A stretch of DNA of 64,000 nucleotides from Isoetes taiwanensis (lineage: Eukaryota > Streptophyta > Lycopodiopsida > Isoetales > Isoetaceae). Of this stretch, positions 12,626 to 22,725 are shown one piece after another. How positions within the stretch are numbered: position 1 is the first letter of the stretch; each line of letters begins with the position of its first letter. The stretch spans positions 2,265,487-2,329,486 of the forward strand of contig JAJEKV010000049.1 in assembly GCA_021234155.1 (NCBI GenBank). The letters run 5' to 3'. The notes beneath the pieces are model-generated. The model saw only the letters and a list, made by a program, of their open reading frames with translations. It did not search any database and was not told the origin of the DNA. The position numbers were made by a program, and so were the translations under genes.

Positions 12626-13812
12626 GGTTTAATGTGTCCACATGAAGTCTTGGCCACATTAACCAGATTGGGTTAATGTGGCCACAAGAAGTCTTGTCCA
12701 CATTAACCAGATTGGGTTAATGTGGCCACGTGAAGTCTTGGCCACATTTACCAAATTGGGTTAATGTGGCCACATGAAGTCTTGGCCACATTAACCAGAT
12801 TGGGTTAATGTGGCCACAAGAAGTCTTGTCCACATTAACCAGATTGGGTTAATGTGGCCACAAGAAGTCTTGTCCACATTAACCAGATTGGGTTAATATG
12901 GCCATGGCCAGGTTTAGCCACATTCAACAAATTGGGTTAATGTGGCCACAAGAAGTCTTGTCCACATTAACCCATTTTGGTTAATGTGGCCACGTGAAGT
13001 CTTGGCCACATTAACCAGATTGGGTTAATGTGGCCACAAGTAGTCTTGTCCACATTAACCAGATTGGGTTAATGTGGCCACGTGAAGTCTTGGCCACATT
13101 TACCAAATTGGGTTAGTGTGGCCACATGAAGTCTTGGCCACATTAACCAGATTGGGTTAGTATGGCCATGGCCAGGTTTAGCCACATTCAACAAATTGGG
13201 TTAATGTGGCCACAAGAAGTCTTGTCCACATTAACCCATTTTGGTTAATGTGGCCACGTGAAGTCTTGGCCACATTAACCAGATTGGGTTAATGTGGCCA
13301 CATGAAGTCTTGGCCACATTAACCAGATTGGGTTAATGTGGCCACAAGAAGTCTTGTCCACATTAACCAGATTGGGTTAATGTGGCCACAAGAAGTCTTG
13401 GCCACATTAACCAGATTGGGTTAATATGGCCATGGCCAGGTTTAGCCACATTCAACAAATTGGGTTAATGTGGCCACAAGAAGTCTTGTCCACATTAACC
13501 CATTTTGGTTAATGTGGCCACGTGAAGTCTTGGCCACATTTACCAAATTGGGTTAATGTGGCCACATGAAGTCTTGGCCACATTAACCAGATTGGGTTAA
13601 TGTGGCCATGGCCAGGTTTAGCCACATTCAACAAATTGGGTTAATGTGGCGACATGAAGTGTTGACCACATAAACCCATTTTGGTTAATGTGGCCACATG
13701 AAGCCTTGTCCACATTAACCAGATTGGGTTAATGTGGCCACGCGGAAGTTCTTGGCCACATTTACCAAATTAGTTAATGTGGCCACATGAAGTGTTGGCC
13801 ACATTTAATATT
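12626..13812. repeat. 44-bp hairpin satellite built on the TIR motif
   Basis: Tandem array with a 44-bp period (for example 12671 to 12715), roughly 25-27 units. Each unit has GGTTAATGTGGCCAC, a short loop around AAGAAGTCT, then TGGCCACATTAACC and a spacer AGATTG. Each unit is therefore an inverted repeat able to form a hairpin with about 14-bp arms. Variants (CATGG loop, GTCCAC arm) are interspersed in a higher-order pattern, suggesting block duplication. The array starts about 75 bp after the transposase stop. Confidence 0.95.
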
Positions 13813-13925
13813 CAATGGTTGGTTAATGATTAATGTTCAATGGTTGATACTCAATGGTTGGTATTCAAATGATTTATGTTCAATGGTTGATATTCAATGG
13901 TTGATATTCAAAGGTTGTAAACGTT
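13805..13925. repeat. ATTCAATGGTTG short repeats
   Basis: About seven loose copies of a 14-16 bp unit around ATTCAATGGTTG(G) directly follow the hairpin satellite. The same unit recurs at about 16050-16135, and a single copy lies at about 20688. It is a second minor repeat family of this element. Confidence 0.7.
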
Positions 13926-14450
13926 TACAACATTTTTTAGTGAAGCAAAGATTTTTAGTACAACATTTTCGTGTACCCCAAACCCCGTGGAATCCTAAAA
14001 CCCCGTGGAAATGCTTTTACGCTTATAGACGCTCACAACATTTTTAGTGAAGCAGAACCAAATTGAGTCCCAGATTCAAAAGTTTTCACCAGATTTCAAA
14101 ATTTGCCCGTGAGGGTTTTTACATCTAAATGCCGAACTCACAATTTACTTGAGCCCTGAGGCTTGAAATCGAGTCCAAGGCTAAGGCTTTACAAGAGAAA
14201 AAAAACGTTGAAAAAGGCCCGGAGGCCACTAAATTGAGTCTCAATTCAAAAGTTTTCACCAGATTTCGTAAAATTTGCCCAGAGGGCTTTACATACAATT
14301 TACTTCAGCCCGGAGGCTTGAAATCAGAGGCCGAAGGCGAAGGCTTTACAAGAGAAAAAAAAAGTTCAAAAAAGCCCGGAGGCCTGCATGTACAATAAAA
14401 AAAACAGGAGCCAAAGATGTACATTCCTAAACAAAAGAAGGCCCAAGCTT

Positions 14451-14876
14451 TCACTCTTCTTCTTCCTCTTCTGGATCATCTACAGGTCTTTAAATGATTA
14501 GAAAATTGAAATGTAAATGAACAAAATTCAAACTTCAAAACTACCTTTCACCCGGAGGAGCCACTCCTCGAAATACTGCTCTTCATCCTCTGCGGAATCT
14601 GCGTCCTCTTCATCTTCCTCTGCTGCCTCCGACCAGACGTTGTCTTCGGGAGATATCCCCCCTCAAGTTGGGCCGTGAAGAATTCCTGGCTACACAGAGA
14701 CTCTTCTTCCTCCTCGATTGAATCGGAAGAGGAAGAGGATGACCACGATCCACGAGGCTTAAAAACCTCTCACCCGGGGTGGGAATTCCACCGAGAAGCT
14801 CTGTCCGAGGTCTCTTAGGAGAGACCTCGGGTTCTTCTCCGAAGGCAACAAATGGCAATGCGGCACATCTCTTCAT
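14451..14876 (-). pseudogene. Small acidic protein, MKR-start family, copy 1
   Basis: The - strand frame starts at ATG 14876 (MKRCAALPF) and reads a Pro/Arg-rich stretch, then Ser and Glu runs. After one frame slip in a G-run near 14660 it reads an acidic segment (EEDEEDADSAEDEEQYFEEW). A donor at 14544 (AAAG/GTAGTT) and an acceptor at 14480 (CTGTAG) define a 65-bp intron, and a second exon encodes DDPEEEEEE and a stop at 14451. A TATA-like CATATATATG lies about 65 bp upstream. Two similarly organised genes, MKR start and acidic end, are at 53608-54029 and 63338-63627 in another element. Function unknown; an acidic activator-like or transposase-partner role would be a guess. Confidence 0.55.
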
Positions 14877-14931
14877 GTTCGGGCAGGGCAGAGGGCAGAG
14901 GGAAAAAAAATTGGGGAAGAATGAAACCTTC

Positions 14932-14952
14932 GCGGGCATATATATGCGAATG
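14932..14952 (-). promoter_or_regulatory. TATA-like box for the acidic gene
   Basis: CATATATATGC on the - strand about 60-75 bases before the ATG at 14876. Position and sequence fit a core promoter. No other element is recognised. Confidence 0.4.
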
Positions 14953-15391
14953 AATACGATAAATCAGAAATTATTTCGTACACCGAATTTAATTATTATT
15001 ATCCCATAGATTCCTAAAAATCATTATTTCGTACGCCGAATTTATTAATTATTATCCCATATAATCCTATATATCATTACCAAGGTACACTCCATGCCCC
15101 GAAAAGTAGACAATTAGACTCGTAATTAAAAAGTAGACCATGGTCCAATATTCTAATAGTGAGAGCGCGTTCGAATGTCATTCAATTATTCTTAGTCATG
15201 TTCATGAAAAATTGGAGGGGTGCACTTTGAAGAAATAACCATTGGATTTAGAATATGACATTAACATTTGTTCCACTACAATGGCGGAGTTTGATAATGG
15301 TATTCATCATTTTGAAATGATTATTGTAATAATAAAATGATGTGCATCATTACTCATTGAAGAAAAGGTCACTACACTAGCAAATTAGTAA
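14953..15391. other. AT-rich spacer, no gene seen
   Basis: AT-rich intergenic sequence containing two diverged copies of a ~60-bp phrase (TTTCGTACRCCGAATTTA at about 14972 and 15027). No ORF or RNA gene is supported. Confidence 0.4.
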
Positions 15392-15965
15392 TGTTTACCC
15401 ATGACCACGTTAACCCAAGGCCACATTAACCCATGGCCACATTAACCCATGGCACATTGACCCTATGGCCACATTAACCCATGGGCCACATTAACCCAAG
15501 GGCACATTAACCCAAGGCCACATCAACCCATGGCCACATCCCCATGGTTACATTAAGCCCATGGCCACATTAACCCATGGCCACATTAACCCAAGGCCGC
15601 GATTAACCCAAGGCCACATTAACCCATGGCCACATTATCCCATGGCCACATTAACCCATGGCCACATTAACCCAAGGCCACATTAACCCATTGCCACATT
15701 AACCCATGGCCACATTGACCCCATGGCCACATTGACCCCATGGCCACATTAACCCATGGGCCACATTAACCCAAGGGCACATTGACCCATGACCACATTG
15801 ACCCATGACCACATTGACCCAAGGCCACATTAACCCATGACCACATTAACCCAGGGCCACATTAACCCATGGGCATATCAACACTATGGCCACATCAACC
15901 CAAGACCTCATTAACCCATGGCCACATTAACCCATGGCCACATTAACCCATGACCCATGGCTCAC
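15392..15965 (-). repeat. 16-bp satellite CCACATTAACCCATGG
   Basis: About 35 units of 15-17 bp around CCACATTAACCCATGG, with variants CCAAGG, CCATGA and GACCCC. The core CCACATTAACC is the reverse complement of the TIR motif GGTTAATGTGG, so the array runs in the orientation of the right TIR. Confidence 0.95.
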
Positions 15966-16049
15966 GTCCCAATTTCATCCACATTAGGGTAATTGAATGT
16001 TCCATGCTATTTTAAGATAGAATTGTGAAAATTTGCCAAGGCTTCCATT

Positions 16050-16135
16050 AATGGTTAATATTCAATGGTTAATTGGTTGATATTCAATGGTTGGTTAAAT
16101 GGTTCGTTAATGTGGTTAATATTCAATGGTTGGTT
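16050..16135. repeat. ATTCAATGGTT short repeats
   Basis: Several copies of ATTCAATGGTTGG and GGTTAATG mixed together, the same family as 13805-13925. Confidence 0.6.
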
Positions 16136-16376
16136 AATGATTCAATCAACACGTGGTTAAAAACGTGCGTGGATTGCATACGAAACTTTCAGGGTAAAAA
16201 AGGAACAGTTTCCTGATCCTCCCGTTCGATCTAGTGTCAGGCGACAAGGTTCTTGCAGGCGCCTCTTCTTCCAATGGCCATAACTCGAAGCCGATGTCCA
16301 ATCCTTCGAATGTTGAAGGATCCGCCTCTTCAAAGAGGACCCTAAGCCCGCCAGTTCTAGCGCAGGTCTTCGGGCG

Positions 16377-16631
16377 GTGAAATCAAGACCCTTACGCCAC
16401 TCGGGAGGAAGGCAAAGGTATGCAAGAGAAAGCACACGGAAAGACCAAAGACTAGCACATCCCAATGAGGAAGCCAGCACTAGCAGGGAGCCAGAAGCAA
16501 AGAAGATGAAGATCGTTCACGTCGTTAGTGACCTGTCGTCAGATGATGTGTCGGAGGACTCAACAGGACACATAGGGTATGCATTTCCCTGTGCATACCA
16601 TCATAGGCCATACTGCACCATGGCCTTGTGA
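16377..16631 (+). CDS. Hypothetical protein fragment
   Basis: An 84-codon frame on the + strand with a basic N-terminal half and a short acidic/serine stretch (SDLSSDDVSEDS) after a KKMK basic patch. A second open frame just upstream (about 16250-16375, Ser-rich) may belong to it after a frame slip. No domain was recognised. It lies between a repeat array and the convergent protease gene. It may be chance; confidence is low. Confidence 0.25.
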   Translation: MKSRPLRHSGGRQRYARESTRKDQRLAHPNEEASTSREPEAKKMKIVHVVSDLSSDDVSEDSTGHIGYAFPCAYHHRPYCTMAL

Positions 16632-16950
16632 AGAAGTTTCAAGAGCTTGAAAAAAAAAGTTTATGTAATCAAAAGTCCCAGAATGAAAAAGTTTCGCTCA
16701 AGTAGTTTGTACAATGAAAATGTTTCAGTAATGAAGAAATTCCTGTTCTAGAAAAGTCTCATGTTTCTGTCTCAGTTATTATAAAGAAGTTTTTGTTATA
16801 ATAAATTTACTGCAATAAAAAAGTACCATGTTTCTATTTCTGTTATGATAAACTTCCACAAAAATTATAGTCTACTTATTCAGCCTTCCCTTGGCCTTGC
16901 CTTTCTTAACATTCTTTGTGCTCACCAAGGTCTCCCCAATTTGCCCAATA

Positions 16951-18070
16951 CTACATCAGAGGAAGTGTTCGCAATTTGCAACTTGCACTTTCTTTGAACC
17001 ATTCCGGACTGACTCGCACAATTGCACAATTCAAGAATCGTAATTCATGAATCACAAGACAATGAATGCAATTCCACACAATTGCTTACCTCACGAGCTT
17101 CCTTTGTGCAGCCATTCACAATGAAATCCTCAATGAATCTGCGGCACAAAGAATTGTGAATATGCCACACCAACCATTGTCCCGTTCAGATTGGCGCATT
17201 TCAACCACGGTATTGAGAGCCACTGGGGAAATCAGGCCCCAAAGGGCCATGAACCGCCAGATGAATCGATGTATAACACCAACCTTACATTAAAGCAACA
17301 CCGTAATTACATTAAAAAGCAACACGTAATTGATGCCTTACTCGCCAAATGGGGTAGACTCCAGCAGAATGCCGCCAAGTGAGTCGAAATGAAGCAACCG
17401 GGGCAGCTTGTTCCAACACAATTGCAAATGTCTACATCTCCACAAAGAGACAAACAAACTCCAATGGGAACTTCAGCAATAATGCAAGAAATGAGTTCAA
17501 TTTCGCATTAAAAGCGTAATATGTAAATTGACTACTTACTTGGCACATATTGGCAGCCAATAGAAGAGCAAGTCCGAGCTCTGGCTCGAGGGAGATTTCT
17601 TCCATAAGGTATCAACATGCCTCAAATATAGTCCGAATCGCACTGTGATGAAAGAACTGGTGGTACTTACGAGACTCCACCTGCATGAAGTGAGAAAGAA
17701 TCCTCGGTTTTGGGCACAATCAGCCCCGAAAACACAATTTAAAAAAGGGCAGCCAAAGGAACAAGAACTTACATAAAATATGAGCCGACCGACTCATCGC
17801 TCACCCAAGAAGCACCCACTTTTCTCGGATTGTCAGCAGGGTGCTCGAAATGTCGCTGATCTTCCTTGCTTATCACAAACTCACCCATCCGAAGCTGATC
17901 CCCAAGACCACAAGGGCTCTTTAGGTGCAAAGGGGCGAGACAACAATATGACAAACCTTCAGGAAGTTCTGACCTGCTAGATTTCAGTTTTCTTTTCTTG
18001 GAAGATAGGAACATGGTCTGCAGGTCTTCAACTTTCTGCAAGAAATCAGGATTGAGCACAAAATCAGCTT
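16951..18070 (-). pseudogene. ULP1-like (C48) cysteine protease, multi-exon
   Basis: A - strand gene recovered by splicing. Exon 17773-18070 ends WVSDESVGSYF, matching the start of ULP1 catalytic domains, and has donor GTAAGT. Exon 17540-17620 ends with WLPICA and GTAAGT. Exon 17342-17470 begins inside the codon before SHWSL, the catalytic His-Trp, and contains LLHFDSLGG with the catalytic Asp. Exon 17090-17222 has QSERDNGWCGIF, the oxyanion Gln and catalytic Cys. A last piece reads PEWFKES and stops at 16951. All triad residues are present. The 17540/17470 junction is exactly in frame, while the next junction and the region after WCGIF are off by one base. Known relatives remove SUMO/ubiquitin-like modifiers, and such genes ride on plant MULEs. 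The N-terminus is uncertain; a 10-bp exon near 17685 is possible. Confidence 0.75.
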
Positions 18071-18255
18071 CTAAGGTGAGGACGGTTCTAACCCCGGCCC
18101 GGCCGCTTCCCCGGGCTATCGGTATAAGATGAAGAGGCATTTGACGCAGTTGGGGAGTCCGGATCCTTTACACTAGAACTCTACCGCTTTCAACCGGGAG
18201 GTCTTAATTGAGCATTAATGCTCAACCCTACCAGATTCGGCCGAAAGCTTAGTTT

Positions 18256-19199
18256 GTGGGTTCCGTGGGGTCGGTGAGTGCACTCTCCTCCGCTACATCT
18301 TCACTAGATTCCACCCATCATGTCTTTGGATCGCCAAAATACCATGTGTTCTCCAAAAGTTCGGACTGCAGCTCATCCATGCAGGATGCCATATTGGCAT
18401 CCAACTCCCTCTCGTGCCATTGTTCTTCTGTGCAATCAAAAGCATAAGACTCTTTGATATTCTTCTTGTACAGAGCTATTTTAGTGTTCTTGGATCTGTC
18501 CCATTCCAAAGCCCTCCTTTGCACATAATCCCTCGCATATTTCTTCACCTCCAAATCCTTCTCTCGTGCCATCGGGCATGTCCACAAGTAGGGCATATGC
18601 AATTGCTTTTGAATCTGCCTGTGCCCTTCTCAAGAACTGGCTTCTGTTTACCTTCCACCTGTGAACCAGATCCAGCCTATACTTCTGAACATATTGGCTC
18701 AGGTCCCGGCCTGGCCTCCTCCTGTGCTTAACCTGCTCCTGCATTCTCCTGCCCCAAGCTGCCCGCTCAACCTCCACAACCAGCCCATGCCTTCTCTTCA
18801 AATGCTCCTCTAGTCTAGCCCTCTTCCTCCCGTTCCACCCACAATCATCAGAGAGGCAACACCATTTGCTTCTTTTCATCAAAAAAACCCTTTCCCGGGC
18901 CTGATCATCCACCTCGGAATCTGCCTGATGCATGGGTTGTTGGGCCTCCAGTTTCCCAGCAGCACTGCGCGAAGCCTTCTTGAGCTTCCTCAGAGAAGCA
19001 GGATGCTTGGAATCGACCTCACTTTGGATTTTTACTGCTGCCCCCGATTCCTTCAAATCCCTCAAAGCTGCTGGTAGCTCTTCCACATTAGGCAAGAAAG
19101 CTTCATCTCCATCCAACTCGGGGCAAAACCGACAAACCACCTACTTGCCTCGCTCACAGACATTTCTTCAGCAACGGTTCCACTGATCGAACTCGCCAT
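18256..19199 (-). pseudogene. C2H2 zinc-finger protein with acidic tail
   Basis: The - strand ATG at 19199 begins MASSISGTVAEEMSVSEASR. One base slip near 19140 leads into a long frame (19140-18481) starting VCRFCPELDG. At residues 95-118 of that frame there is a C2H2 finger, C-x4-C-x12-H-x4-H (CCLSDDCGWN...HLKRRHG), followed by a basic region. A second slip near 18560 leads to a frame rich in Lys/Glu ending FGDPKT at 18318. After an in-frame TGA it continues as an acidic tail to 18256. The finger suggests DNA or RNA binding; the product and partners are unknown. It sits just upstream of the protease gene on the same strand. I could not name the family. Confidence 0.55.
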
Positions 19200-19450
19200 A
19201 GCCCTAATCGATGCGCAGTATGGAGCCCTGTTTCTGCTTGAAGCCCGAGATATTAGAAATCAGAGTTCTTCCTTTTCCCCAATTTTTGGCCTACTCGTAC
19301 GAGCCTAATGGTTTGGACATAGGAATTGATTGGCACAGCCACACCCCGTAAAGAATGATTGCCACATATTGGACGATTAATCATGGCTTATAGGAGGGCA
19401 TATTAACCCATGATTTTCGTGGATGCATTGTCGAAGATTTTAAGTGCAAC
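19200..19450. other. Upstream region of the zinc-finger gene
   Basis: Noncoding sequence between the zinc-finger ATG and the next array. It contains one diverged TTAATCATGG/CATATTAACCCATG pair. No clear TATA box was seen. Confidence 0.3.
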
Positions 19451-20650
19451 CTATGACCACATTAACCCTATGGCCACATTAACCCTAGGGCCACATTAAC
19501 CCTATGGCCACATTAACCCTAGGGCCACATTAACCCTATGGCCACATTAACCCTAGGGCCACATTAACCCTATGGCCACATTAACCCTATGACCACATTA
19601 ACCCATGACCCTATGATCTATGGGCCACATTAACCCTAGGGCCACATTAACCCTATGGCCACATTAACCCTATGGCCACATTAACCCTAGGGCCACATTA
19701 ACCCTATGGCCACATTAACCCTAGGGCCACATTAACCCTATGGCCACATTAACCCTATGACCACATTAACCCATGACCCTATGATCTATGGCCACATTAA
19801 CCCTAGGGCCACATTAACCCTATGGCCACATTAACCCTATGGCCACATTAACCCTAGGGCCACATTAACCCTATGGCCACATATTAACCCTATGACCACA
19901 TTAACCCATGACCCTATGATCTATGGCCACATTAACCCTAGGGCCACATTAACACTATGGCCACATTAACCCTATGGCCACATTAACCCTAGGGCCACAT
20001 TAACCCTATGATCTATGGCCACATTAACCCTAGGGCCACATTAAACCCTAGGGCCACATTAACCCATGACCCTATGATCTATGGCCACATTAACCCTAGG
20101 GCCACATTAACCCTAGGGCCACATTAACCCTATGGCCACATTAACCCTATGACCCTATGACCTATGGCCACATTAACCATATGGCCACATTAACCCTAGG
20201 ACCACATTAACTAACCCATGACCCTATGACCCTATGGCCACATTAACCCCACGAGCCTTTGGCCACATTAACCCTATGGCCACATTAACCCAAGGCTACA
20301 TTAACCCATGGCCACATTAACCTATGGCCACATAAACCCATGGCCACATGGCCACATTAACACAGTGTCCACATTAACCCTATGGCCACATTAACCCTAG
20401 GGCCACATTAACCACCATGGCCACATTAACCCTTTGGCCACATTAACCCTGTGGCCAATGGTTAATGTGGCCAGTTTAGGCCATGGCTACATTAAACCAT
20501 GGCCACATTAACCCATGGCCACATTAAACCATAGTGGTTAATGTGGCCACCTTAAGTCATGGCTACATTAACCATGGCCACATTAAACGATAATGGTTAA
20601 TGTGACCACTTTAGCCCATGGCCACATTAACCCTAAGTGTTAGTGGCTTT
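19451..20650 (-). repeat. 17-bp satellite CCACATTAACCCTATGG / CCCTAGGG
   Basis: About 60 units of 17 bp alternating CCACATTAACCCTATGG and CCACATTAACCCTAGGG, with recurring insertions ACCCATGACCCTATGATCTA every ~10 units, which shows higher-order block amplification. Toward 20450-20620 some units switch to GGTTAATGTGG, making inverted pairs. The core is again the MULE TIR motif. Confidence 0.95.
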
Positions 20651-20697
20651 TCCTTTAAAGTGTGCTACCATGGTATAAAGTGTGGTATTCAATGGTT

Positions 20698-20812
20698 GGC
20701 ACATGACCACACTAACCTATTGCCACATTAATCTATGGCCACATTAACCCATGGCCACATTAACCCATGGCCACCTTAACCCATTTTGGTTAATGTGGCC
20801 ACTGTAGTTTAG
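20698..20812. repeat. Distal TIR-motif cluster
   Basis: Six further copies of (CC)ACATTAACC and one GGTTAATGTGGCCAC lie immediately before the 3' end of the - strand gene at 20865. They have the orientation of the right TIR, except the last. Confidence 0.8.
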
Positions 20813-20864
20813 TCAACATACAATTACAACAGTAATAGAGTTCAATAGTATGATATAATATATT

Positions 20865-21530
20865 TCAAAGGTAATACAAGGCTAATGGTAATTCAATCCC
20901 AAACAACCGGTCTGATGGCCTCTCGCACGCATCGCTCTCGACGGTAACTTCAGGCACAGATATGGACTCCCACCACAACATGTGGTCGAGGACTTCGCAA
21001 AGACTTGCATCAAACCCCTGCAGCACATCTTCGATGAGACGCTTCTTCTCCAACTTGCGTCTCTCATACAGTTTAACAAAACAGGGGGCTTCAGAGTGTT
21101 GCCCTGCCACAGGAAGTCCAAAGCCAGCAATTTCTTCAATGCCTTGGCTTGGATAATGCGCATTTTCAACTTCGCCTATCATTGCTCCCCTCGCCGGCCT
21201 ATCATTGTCATCTATGTAATGCCGGGGCTGGTTCAAGTTGATCTCACCTTTCTCCACTCTCTCTGTATAAATAAAACGTGTAGCTACAATCAAATCACAA
21301 CCACAAATAAACAATTCATATGAAGGAAAAAAAGCAGATGCTCACTTGTAAATGTGTGGATACTGTTATTATTCTGCAAGAATTGTTCCAACGTCCTCCT
21401 GAAGCCAATTCAAGTGAACCACGACATCTTCAATAGTGTGAACATTGGGGACATCGCAGACCAAAGAAGTCGCTGTTCGGTCCTCACCATGTTTCTTCGA
21501 TTGCTTGATCTCAACTGAATTGAAACCCAA
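20865..21530 (-). pseudogene. Unknown MULE-borne protein, two exons
   Basis: The - strand exon 20865-21262 follows a TATACAG acceptor and reads ERVEKGEINLNQPRHYIDD onward with a charged, probably helical KLYERRKLEKKRL stretch. The upstream exon (donor AA/GTGAGC at 21345) contains VPNVHTIEDVVVHLNWLQED, then two adjacent stop codons in that frame before the donor. The start codon is not clear. A TATATATGGG on the - strand near 21566 could be its promoter. No family was recognised. It is the gene closest to the right TIR. Confidence 0.45.
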
Positions 21531-21539
21531 TGAATTGCC

Positions 21540-21850
21540 TTAAACCCTAACCCACGACATCCCATATATACCCTAAACCCATGACCGTTGTAGTGACCGT
21601 TGTGGTGGACATTTTGAAAATCTATGGCCACATTAATCCCCTCGATTGATGGCCACATTAACCATGGGTGACCATGTGACATTACCTGAAATGGAAGTGA
21701 AATAAAATCGCCTAGTTCGCTTTGGTATGGCAACGACGCGGGCCGGGCCGTTGAAGTTGAAGGGACGTAAAAGCGATGATATGACCGGCAGACGTAAATG
21801 ATTCGGTTCAAGGAACTTCTGCAAACGGGTTGGCGTGTTGCGTTAACGCG
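21540..21850. other. Subterminal noncoding region
   Basis: Holds two more CCACATTAA copies (21629-21665), a TATA-like segment for the preceding - strand gene, and no ORF of note. Confidence 0.4.
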
Positions 21851-22053
21851 GATTTGGCATGGCATGGCAAGTAGCATGGGATATCCCGCATGGTCGCTCG
21901 CGATGGCATCCCCGCCCCATGAATGGGTTAATGCGCCAAAACCCCATGGCCATCAATCGGATGGATGGCGTGCATGGCAATGTAGTGGTTGATAACGGGA
22001 AATCTGGCCACATTAACCAGATCCCGCTTGAGATATACGGACCTCCCTGGCCA
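21851..22053 (-). repeat. MULE right terminal inverted repeat
   Basis: The reverse complement aligns with 9195-9395. The outer 60 bp are nearly perfect, with GGCCACATTAACC at about 22004-22016. The inner half is diverged. Confidence 0.85.
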
Positions 22054-22725
22054 AGCCCACAAGCTGACATGAACCGTTGGACGACAGCCTGCATCACGGC
22101 CCCAAACCCTGGCTTGGAAGTTTGCACGCACTCACACACTCCAACCAAGAACGCAGAAGCCAGCCCCATCAGATCCAACACGATCGACTCGCTTTACCAA
22201 ACAGGATCATCATTCGCCTACAAGAGATGCCAGCATCCACACTAGACCACTTGCAACCAGGAATACAGGAACCTCATGAATCCAAGAAGGGCTAGACAAA
22301 GATCCACCCTTTAACCTCAACAACAGTGATGAAAAACAGACAACGGAGGGATAAAATCCGGTTAATCGAGCTGGAGAAAGTGCCAAGAGCAACAAATCCC
22401 TTGGAAAAATTAACGAGATGAAGCAACTGGGCTCAAAAACAAGTCCAGGGCACCATAATTCCTACCACCGGAACACACCAGACTCCTAGCTTGAGAGGTC
22501 GCCATGCTGAACAACGACGGCAGGCCGGGCACAATTTTACACCAACTACCTAGACAAGTGACGAAAGAGAAGAGAGGAGGATAAGCGACCATAAAGGGAG
22601 AGGCTCAAAGATGGCTGATGAAATGAACGAGATGCAAATGGCTATAAATACTCTAAGGGGAACTCAACAACTAGCCTCAAGAAGCAGATTTATCTGCTAA
22701 TCTTGAAACGCAGATAAATCATACT
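22054..22725. repeat. Flank resuming the 5-kb repeat family
   Basis: After the right TIR comes 520 bp of A-rich sequence not found in unit A. Then 22581-22725 matches 4930-5074, including the TATA-like GCTATAAATACTC and CAGATTTATCTG. The MULE therefore lies inside a variant of the same repeat family. Confidence 0.7.

Larger units (their letters stand above)
9195..22053. mobile_element. Large multi-gene Mutator-like element (MULE)
   Basis: Long inverted termini (about 200 bp) bound 12.9 kb. The left TIR is 9195-9395 and the right TIR is 21851-22053. The outer ~60 bp are nearly identical after reverse complementing, including GTCCGTATATCTCAAGCGGG and GGTTAATGTGGCC, and inner parts are more diverged. 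The interior holds a MULE-type transposase gene on the + strand and several accessory genes on the - strand, one a ULP1-like protease. Plant MULEs carrying ULP-like genes are known (Kaonashi type). No clean 9-bp target duplication was seen, so the exact ends could be slightly off. Arrays of the TIR motif fill much of the noncoding interior. Confidence 0.85.

Noticed and set aside
19451-20650. AACCCTA-like strings suggesting interstitial telomere repeats.
   Set aside because: The period is 17 bp with an invariant CCACATTAACC core, not the 7-bp CCCTAAA plant telomere unit.
12626-20812. Regular direct repeats that could be mistaken for a CRISPR array.
   Set aside because: Units are contiguous or separated by short variable parts of the same repeat, with no unique spacers and no cas genes, in a plant nuclear context. 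They are satellites of the MULE motif.
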